Below, piece by piece: positions 56,237 through 64,000 of a DNA stretch of 64,000 bases. Under the pieces are notes generated by a model that was given only the letters and a program-made list of their open reading frames with translations, made no database searches and was not told the origin of the DNA. The stretch comes from Brucella cytisi (GTDB taxonomy: Bacteria > Pseudomonadota > Alphaproteobacteria > Rhizobiales > Rhizobiaceae), in contig JAAVLQ010000002.1 of the NCBI GenBank assembly GCA_012103075.1, forward strand, positions 1,352,001 to 1,416,000, read 5' to 3'. The position numbers and the translations under genes are program-made. Each line of letters opens with the position of its first letter. The first letter of the stretch is position 1.

Positions 56237-58136
56237 GTGTCTCAGACACAACCGTCGGCGGGGGCTACGTTGAAAAACTGGATCACTCAAACCCGCAGGC
56301 TTGCGCTGCGTAGTTTTCGTCATTTGACCCAACCGATGAGCCTGCGCTTTGCCAAAGACGAGCGCGGTAATTTTGCGATGATAATGGCTTTGGTGCTGGT
56401 GTCTCTGTTGCTCGCCGGCATGGTTGCAGTCGACTCCGCCAATCTCATGCGTGTGCGCAACAATGTACAGGCTTCGCTCGATGCTGCGGCACTCGCTGTG
56501 GGTAAGAGATTTTCCACTGGCGCCCCACAGTCCGATATGCAGGTTTATGGCTCGCAAATCTTCAGCGCAAACCTCACAGCGTTAAGCGGCAGTGCAGTTC
56601 GGTTTCAGGTCACTTTTCCAGAAGGCCGGGAAACGGAGCAGCAAGTACAAGCAACCGCCAACTTCACATACAAGTCTCTTTTTGGCGTCATTGCATCTCG
56701 CCTACTGGGTTCAGAACAAAATGACTGGGACAATAAAACTTATGCGCTTCGGTCAGCCGTAAGACTCAAGAACACGATTGAAGTTGCATTGGTCCTCGAT
56801 AACTCCGGCTCAATGGACTACTACGGAAGTGGCTCTAATAAAAAGCGCATGGATTTACTCAAGGATGCAGCCAAGCAGTTGGTAGAAACCATGGCCGCGC
56901 AATCCTCCATCATCACGCGCGTTCAAAAACCCGTACAGTTTTCGCTTGTTCCGTTCGCTGGCTCGGTAAATGTCGGCCCGCAATATCTCAATGCGTCATG
57001 GATGGATACAGCAGGGCTGAATAAAGTCAACTTCGAAAATTTCGAGCTCCCGATTACAATCGATAATAACCGAAAAATTATTGAAAACCCCGTTGGAAGC
57101 AAACGCTTCTACAAATCCGGTTCCGGCTGGGGATAGATGACGGAAAGGCTTTTTCCCGCACCGTTCTTTATAATGATATTATGGCGCGGGATGCTACATC
57201 CCGGCTAAAATGGTCGGGATGCGTTGAGGCCCGAGGTGGCAAATACGGACTCGATGTCTCTGCCCCTGTTCTAGGTAATCCGGCCACCATGTTTGTGCCG
57301 ATGTTTGCACCCGCTGAATACTATAATAGCAATCGGGATCGGGGGTGAACTACTGGTGGACCGAAAATTTATCCGGTAGTAATTATACAAAACTACAGCG
57401 AGACATCACCAAATATTATCTTAAAGGAAAAACGGCACGCGCTGATGAGAACGGTGGTCCGAACTACAGCTGCACGACCTCTCCTCTAACGCTGCTTACA
57501 GATGTTTCCAAGGATGAAGGCAAAACAGCGATTCTGAATGCAATTAGCGCCATGAAAGCGAACGGTGGTACTAACGTACCTGAGGGGCTAGCGTGGGGAT
57601 GGCGAACCATTGCTCATGCGGCTCCCTTTACCGAGGGTCGGCCCGAAAGCGAACGTGGAAACGATAAAGTCGTGATTGCTCTGACCGACGGCGCAAACAC
57701 TTACTACACTTATAAATTCCTACTCGGAAGCAATGGTTCGGACCGGGCAGGCAACCAATCCTACTATTCGGCCTACGGTTATACACGTGAAGTTCCTGCC
57801 GAATATGGACGTACCCGACTATTTCAGGAGACGAGCGTAGGTGTATTCCAGACAACGCTGCCTATGGCAAAAGCGATGAATGCGAAATTCGAAACTCTTT
57901 GTAACAACGCAAAGGCTGCAAATGTCATCATCATGACCGTTGCACTCGATCTCAGCGCAAGCAAAAGCGATGAGAAAGCACAGATCGACCTGCTTAAATC
58001 CTGCTCTTCAAACTCGCGTGTTCGCCCGGAAGACGGCAAACCTGCAAAACTTTTCTGGAACTCCACCGGTGGGAATCTTGCGGAAACCTTCCGGCAGATC
58101 GGCGACGAATTGTCAAACTTGCGTCTGGTCGATTGA
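56237..58136 (+). CDS. TadG-like pilus-assembly protein with a von Willebrand A domain
   Basis: About 633 residues. The N-terminus carries one membrane helix of TadE/TadG type (NFAMIMALVLVSLLLAGMVA, about residues 45-64) preceded by a charged DERG. The vWA domain begins EVALVLDNSGSMDYYG, with a complete MIDAS DxSxS (about residue 190), and later VVIALTDGANTYY. Between the two halves of the MIDAS is a long insertion (residues 230-400). The breaks are at about 57131 (lost G) and 57345 (lost G in a G run). The start is uncertain: GTG 56237, TTG 56270 after a GGGGG, or ATG 56336. No other tad genes are adjacent. Confidence 0.8.
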
Positions 58137-58248
58137 TATTGCTAACAACAACACCATATGCCGGACCGGGCATCGTCAACCCGTGGCCGCTCCGCGTTAA
58201 GGATAGTGCAAATTAACCATCATTCGTCTGTCAAATTTCTCAGGCAAT

Positions 58249-58277
58249 CTTGACAAGATAAGGTCTAGCTTCTATTT
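58249..58277 (+). promoter_or_regulatory. groESL promoter, heat-shock sigma-32-like
   Basis: CTTGAC, 17 bases, then CTATTT resembles the alphaproteobacterial RpoH consensus (CTTGA-N17-18-CYTATNT). The start point would fall just before or in the CIRCE element, so HrcA bound there would block initiation. Confidence 0.6.
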
Positions 58278-58287
58278 CAGAGCCACG

Positions 58288-58314
58288 TTAGCACTCTCAT
58301 AGGATGAGTGCTAA
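58288..58314. promoter_or_regulatory. CIRCE element, HrcA operator
   Basis: TTAGCACTC, nine bases, GAGTGCTAA is an exact match to the CIRCE consensus. It lies 63 bp upstream of the groES start, so groESL should be repressed by HrcA; hrcA itself is not in this window. Confidence 0.97.
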
Positions 58315-58376
58315 CAAGCGCGGATCGGCTCGATCCGTTAACAGGGTTCAACGTCTATAACACCAAGGGTTATACC

Positions 58377-58673
58377 ATGGCTGATATCAAGTTCCGCCCG
58401 CTTCATGACCGCGTCGTCGTTCGTCGCGTTGAATCGGAAGCCAAGACCGCTGGCGGCATCATCATCCCCGACACCGCCAAGGAAAAGCCGCAGGAAGGCG
58501 AAATCGTCGCTGTTGGCGCAGGCGCCCGTGACGAAGCTGGCAAGCTGATCGCTCTGGAAGTCAAGGCTGGCGACAAGGTTCTGTTCGGCAAGTGGTCGGG
58601 AACCGAAGTCAAGATCGGCGGCGAAGACCTGCTGATCATGAAGGAATCCGACATTTTGGGTATTGTCGGCTAA
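58377..58673 (+). CDS. groES: co-chaperonin GroES
   Basis: Intact 98-residue protein that caps the GroEL ring. [20 protein letters not shown] and [20 protein letters not shown] (mobile loop) are diagnostic, and the end [21 protein letters not shown] is typical. The ATG at 58377 follows AAGGG; an upstream frame to 58308 overlaps the CIRCE region and is not used. It forms an operon with groEL after a 107-bp gap containing a partial repeat of its own 3' end (see findings). Confidence 0.97.
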   Translation: MADIKFRPLHDRVVVRRVESEAKTAGGIIIPDTAKEKPQEGEIVAVGAGARDEAGKLIALEVKAGDKVLFGKWSGTEVKIGGEDLLIMKESDILGIVG

Positions 58674-58700
58674 CGCCTCCGGCTCGGTATCGTCGGCTAA

Positions 58701-60421
<1,721 letters not shown>

Positions 60422-60455
60422 GAAGTCCATAAAGCTTACTTTGATGAAAATGCGA

Positions 60456-60480
60456 GAAAGGCGGCCTAGGGCCGCCTTTC
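60456..60480 (+). terminator. groESL rho-independent terminator
   Basis: GAAAGGCGGCC and GGCCGCCTTTC form a perfect 11-base stem around TAG, followed by TTTA. It lies 35 bases after the groEL stop. Confidence 0.85.
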
Positions 60481-60599
60481 TTTACGTTGCGTAACCGTTT
60501 GTGATTTATGAAAAATTTACTCTGCTCGCGCTTTGCCGCACCTAAGTCGTTATTTTAGAAACTTCTGATTGACTCATAACCACCAATCATGGTCAATCC

Positions 60600-60695
60600 C
60601 GAATGACACAGAGATGGACTTCCTGTTTGCCCCCGCACTTTGGAAGTCCTGTCTCAGGCAACAGGAAAGGCAGGCTTCGGCCTGTCTTTCCACTT
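60600..60695. other. structured intergenic stretch, possible terminator pair or small RNA
   Basis: GGACTTCC and GGAAGTCC (about 60615-60647) can pair across 18 bases; a second hairpin at 60664-60691 has a 12-base stem (GGAAAGGCAGGC/GCCTGTCTTTCC, one G-U pair) closed by a stable TTCG loop. It lies between the groEL terminator and the convergent end of hxlR. The second hairpin is placed to end hxlR on the minus strand, but lacks a T run. Confidence 0.4.
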
Positions 60696-60716
60696 GCACT
60701 TCCAAAAGTTCAGCTT

Positions 60717-61111
60717 CTATTCTGCGGCGTCAATCTGCGCCTTTCCTGATATCGAGGCGTCATAACGCGCGCGAGCCATCATTACCTTTGCTTCATTGGC
60801 TATCGCCCACTCACCCAATGCGCGCACAGGCCGCAAGAGATCGCTCCCCATTTCAGTCAGTTCATATTCGACCTTGGGCGGAATTGTCGGAAAGATCGTA
60901 CGCGTGACGAAACCATCTCGCTCCAGATTGCGTAACGTCGTCGTCAGCATTTTTGAGAAATACCATCTACGCTTCGACGCAATTCGTTGAAACGCATTGG
61001 ATGATTACCGAGATAGCTCACCACAAGCACCGTCCATTTATCGCCCACGCGAGACAGAATATCCGCAACGGTCCTGCATGCACTGGTTTCCTTGAAGTCA
61101 CCGGGTTTCAT
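60717..61111 (-). CDS. HxlR-family transcriptional regulator
   Basis: About 131 residues. The start CRTVADILSRVGDKWTVLVV and MRFNELRRSVDGISQKMLTTTLRNLERDGFV is the HxlR winged helix-turn-helix, with the N-terminal Cys (CRTV) found in many redox- or aldehyde-sensing members; VEYELTEMGSDLLRPV completes it. A lost A at about 60953 (CAAAAAATG) breaks the frame. It is divergent from the FMN reductase gene, with an 83-bp intergenic region, and probably regulates it. Confidence 0.83.
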
Positions 61112-61194
61112 AAAAGTGCCTCCTTGTGCGCTAGGTAAGTCACTTATATAGCGTCAGTTTCCAACGGTTACCACTCTAAATAAAGGTGCTATCT

Positions 61195-61752
61195 ATGTCT
61201 AAGCTCAAAGTCGCCGTCGTCGTCGGCAGCACGTGAACAGCGTTTTGCTCCAGTCCCTGCTCAGTGGATTGCGAAACTCGTGGCAGAACGCCCGGAACTG
61301 GACGTGGAAATTCTTGATGTCGCCGATTATCCGATGGGCTTCTATGGCGACACTTCCACCACGACCGCACAAGCAGAAACTGCTGACAAATGGAAAAACA
61401 AGCTGCGCGAGTTCGATGCCTACATCCTGACTGCGGCTGAATACAATCACGCTCCTACTGCTGTTCTAAAAACGCCATCGACTATGGTGACTGGATTCAG
61501 AAGCCAATGGGATTTGTCGGCTATGGTGGCGTCGGTGGCGCTCGCGCTGTCGAACAACTGCGGATGATTGCAGTCGAAATGTCTTCTATGTCAGTCAAGA
61601 CCGGCGTTCATATACTTTTCCCTGATTATCTCGCCGTCGTCAAAGGCGAGAATAAGCTGGACGACCTCCCTCATCTGGCAGAAGCAGCCAAAAACATGCT
61701 GGATCAGTTGGTTTGGTGGGGCAAGGCACTTAAGTCGGCGCGTGCCGTCTGA
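61195..61752 (+). CDS. NADPH-dependent FMN reductase-family protein
   Basis: About 186 residues, flavodoxin-like fold. VAVVVGSTREQRFAPVPAQW holds the phosphate-binding loop for FMN, and YILTAAEYNHAPTAVLKNAID the conserved segment over the flavin. Two one-base deletions break it, near 61233 and in an A run near 61470. Members reduce quinones, azo dyes or chromate with NAD(P)H. Divergent control by an HxlR regulator suggests a response to electrophiles or quinones (inference). Confidence 0.83.
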
Positions 61753-61758
61753 ATAAGA

Positions 61759-61792
61759 CGGCAAGCCGGAACGTTAGAGTTCCGGCTTGCCG
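61759..61792 (+). terminator. strong hairpin after the FMN reductase gene
   Basis: CGGCAAGCCGGAAC and GTTCCGGCTTGCCG form a perfect 14-base stem around GTTAGA, seven bases after the stop. There is no T run, so it may act as a terminator only weakly or protect the mRNA end. Confidence 0.6.
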
Positions 61793-61809
61793 CTAGCATT
61801 GTATGCCCT

Positions 61810-62103
61810 ATGATTATCCGCAGTCACAATGGAATGGATGATCATATGCGCAAAGAACTTTCTATCGCCTCAGCTCCGAAAGACGGCCGTAAGATAACAG
61901 TCGTCTGGACCGATGAAGATGAGCAGCGTAATGAGTCAATTGCGCAGTATCGAACGCTAGCCCAATTACAGGCCGGTGGCGGTCAGTGGGATGAGACAGA
62001 TACTGGCTGGTGGACGTTCACCGATAGCAAAACCCAGCGCAAGATCGAACCGACCGCCCGGATTTCCGAAACGGATAACGGTGACGAAGAGGACGACGCT
62101 TGA
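61810..62103 (+). CDS. small acidic hypothetical protein
   Basis: 97 residues if started at 61810, 85 if started at the internal ATG at 61846, which I find equally likely; neither has a clear ribosome site. The sequence has KDGRKITVVWTDEDEQRNES and GGQWDETDTGWWTFTDSKTQ, then an acidic tail ending GDEEDDA. It is Trp-rich and has no signal or membrane segment. I do not recognise a family with certainty. It lies alone between the FMN reductase and fumC. Confidence 0.55.
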   Translation: MIIRSHNGMDDHMRKELSIASAPKDGRKITVVWTDEDEQRNESIAQYRTLAQLQAGGGQWDETDTGWWTFTDSKTQRKIEPTARISETDNGDEEDDA

Positions 62104-62265
62104 CCGTGGAAGTCCCGGTCAACAAAAATTGACTTTTATAGTCATGTTTTATCAAATGACTGCGTTATAAAAGTTTCACGAAGAAACATTCGCCCGCCAA
62201 GCACCGGCGGTGCTATATTTGCTTTGGATGGCTCGGTTTCGAGTCCAATTACCCGGAGACCTGAA

Positions 62266-63656
62266 ATGACCGCTACGCGTACCGAAACAGATACGTTCGG
62301 ACCGATTGATGTTCCTGCAGACCGCTACTGGGGCGCTCAGACGCAACGCTCGTTGCAAAACTTCAAGATCGGCGGGGAGCGCATGCCGCTTCCCTTGGTC
62401 CACGCACTGGGTGTCGTCAAGCGCGCGGCAGCGGAAACTAATATTGCGCTTGGCAAACTCGATCCGGTTCTCGGCCGTAATTGCAGTGGCGGCGTCCGAA
62501 GTCATCGAGGGTAAGCTCGACGAGCAATTCCCGCTGGTCGTCTGGCAGACTGGTTCGGGAACGCAATCGAACATGAATGCCAACGAGGTCATTTCAAACC
62601 GGGCTATCGAACTTCTCGGTGGTGAAATGGGGTCCAAGAAGCCGGTCCATCCCAATGACCACGTGAATATGAGCCAGTCGTCCAATGATAGCTTCCCAAC
62701 GGCAATCCATGTTGCCACGGCAGTCGAGGTCCGTCAATCGGCTTTATCCGGCGGTTGAACAACTGACCAAGGCGCTCCAAGCCAAGGAAGAGGCCTTCAA
62801 GGATATCATCAAGATCGGTCGTACCCATACGCAGGATGCAACGCCGGTTACACTGGGACAGGAATTCTCCGGGTATCGCGCCGCGTTGGAATATGCGCGC
62901 CATCGCATCGAGCAATCGCTCGCAGACGTCTTTCTGCTCGCACAAGGCGGGACTGCAGTCGGCACGGGCCTGAACGCGCCAATCGATTTCGATACGGGCT
63001 TTGCTGAAGCCGTGAGCGAAATTACCGGCCTCCCTTTCAAGACGGCGCCCAACAAATTTGAGGCTCTTGCCAGCCACGGTGCTATCCTCAATTTCCATGG
63101 CAGCCTGAATGCTTTGGCGGCAGACCTTTTCAAGATCGCGAATGACATTCGTTTCCTCGGTTCGGGTCCGCGGTCCGGGCTTGGTGAACTGTCACTGCCG
63201 GAAAACGAACCCGGCTCCTCCATCATGCCGGGCAAGGTCAATCCGACCCGGGCAGAAGCTTTGACTATGGTCACAACACAGGTGTTTGGTAACCAGACCA
63301 CAATTACGGTCGCCGCAAGCCAAGGTCACTTCGAGCTTAACGTGTTCAAACCGGTAATCGCATATAATGTCCTGCAATCGATCCGCATTCTCAGTGATGC
63401 CATGGTGTCGTTTGCCGATCATTGTGTGGAGGGAATCGAACCGAATCTGAACCGTATCAAGGAACTGCTGGACCGCTCGCTGATGCTTGTGACCGCGCTG
63501 GCTCCGGCGATCGGTTATGACAATGCAGCCAAGATCGCCAAGACCGCGCACAAGAATGGAACGACCTTACGTGAAGAAGCATTGGCGAGCGGATTGGTGT
63601 CGGCAGAAGACTATGAGCGGCTGGTGCGGGCAGAGAGAATGATTGCACCAGAGTGA
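62266..63656 (+). CDS. fumC: class II fumarate hydratase
   Basis: About 463 residues. Converts fumarate to malate in the TCA cycle without an iron-sulfur cluster. [18 protein letters not shown] at the start, [37 protein letters not shown] and the fumarase/lyase signature [16 protein letters not shown] with the catalytic Ser are all present. Frame breaks are at about 62478 (one extra or two lost bases, before [13 protein letters not shown]) and one extra C at about 62733 (VEV to [11 protein letters not shown]). The ATG at 62266 is preferred over an upstream frame to 62224. Confidence 0.95.
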
Positions 63657-63758
63657 ATTGGTATTCATACTGTAAACAAACTGTCGAAGATTAGACGGCT
63701 TTCCTTGACAGTCTGCAGTCGTTAATTGATGCTTCAGTTCAACAGGAGATAGCCTCGC

Positions 63759-64000
63759 ATGTCCTCTATCACTCCACAGTCCAATGGCGCTGTAGCGCTC
63801 ATCGCCCGCATCTTTCTTTCGATCCTCTTCATTCTTGCCGGCTACGGCAAGCTGACCGCCATCTCGGGCACTGCAGGTTACTTCGCTGGTCTCGGCCTTC
63901 CGGTTCCAACCGTTACGGCTGTCCTTGTCGGTCTGGTGGAATTTGTCGGCGGCCTCGCAATTCTCGTCGGCTTTCAGACCCGCATCGCGGCAGCCATTGT
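63759..64000 (+). CDS. DoxX-family membrane protein, 3' end outside the window
   Basis: The ATG at 63759 follows AGGAG and runs to the right edge with 80 residues visible and no break. IARIFLSILFILAGYGKL is the first membrane helix with the DoxX G-K pattern, then TVTAVLVGLVEFVGGLAILV is the second. DoxX-like proteins are four-helix membrane proteins of uncertain redox or quinone-linked roles. Confidence 0.8.
   Translation, partial: MSSITPQSNGAVALIARIFLSILFILAGYGKLTAISGTAGYFAGLGLPVPTVTAVLVGLVEFVGGLAILVGFQTRIAAAI

Overview
The window looks like chromosomal DNA of a Brucellaceae alphaproteobacterium, most likely Brucella in the broad sense (former Ochrobactrum). This rests on recognisable proteins, on the housekeeping gene order (mutL - DUF2093 - lpxK - waaA - DUF374; groES-groEL with a CIRCE element) and on moderate GC; no search could be run. 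No tRNA, rRNA, insertion sequence, prophage or CRISPR array was seen.

The reading frames are broken far too often to be biological. By hand count there are about 65 single-base indels, roughly one per kb, mostly in homopolymer runs. They hit essential genes (ileS, groEL, guaB, waaA, lpxK, fumC) while protein similarity continues in another frame. I treat them as sequencing or assembly errors and give the coordinates of the reconstructed genes, naming each break.

Layout. (1) 1-7971, minus strand: a sugar or polyol operon with a ribose-type ABC transporter, a SorC-type regulator, an aldo/keto reductase, a GlpD-like dehydrogenase and a class I aldolase that runs off the left edge. (2) 8132-11157: a LysR regulator, a secreted GlcG/HbpS-like protein and a DHA2-type efflux pump. 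(3) 11175-22945: a D-apiose catabolic locus made of an FCD-type GntR regulator, a RuBisCO-like protein (oiaX), a DUF1537 kinase (oiaK), D-apionate oxidoisomerase (apnO), an ABC transporter with a DUF2291 lipoprotein, D-apiose dehydrogenase (apsD) and D-apionate lactonase (apnL). Two related sites with a TGGT-N3-ACCA type operator precede its two transcription units. (4) 23091-28765, minus strand: guaA, a nucleosidase, a thioesterase, an RsmB-like methyltransferase and guaB. (5) 28991-33774, plus strand: a ClC channel, an S58-type Ntn hydrolase, mutL and DUF2093. (6) 33777-39374, minus strand: lipid A/Kdo genes, an inositol-monophosphatase-family enzyme and pmbA. (7) 39566-49681: a Kef-type antiporter, a patatin, two M16 peptidase-family proteins, rsmD, a pseudouridine synthase with an Arg/Gly-rich tail, tadA, cytochrome b561 and a lipoprotein. 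(8) 49937-55992, minus strand: ileS, a MipA-like outer membrane protein, ribF and a HAD phosphatase. (9) 56237-64000, mainly plus strand: a TadG-like vWA protein, groES-groEL, a divergent hxlR/FMN-reductase pair, a small hypothetical, fumC and the start of a DoxX protein.

The apiose genes form a consistent route: import, oxidation to the lactone (ApsD), hydrolysis (ApnL), oxidoisomerisation (ApnO), phosphorylation (OiaK) and decarboxylation (OiaX) to a tetrulose phosphate. No tetrulose-phosphate isomerase lies in the window; the erythritol pathway enzymes typical of Brucella could finish the route elsewhere in the genome.
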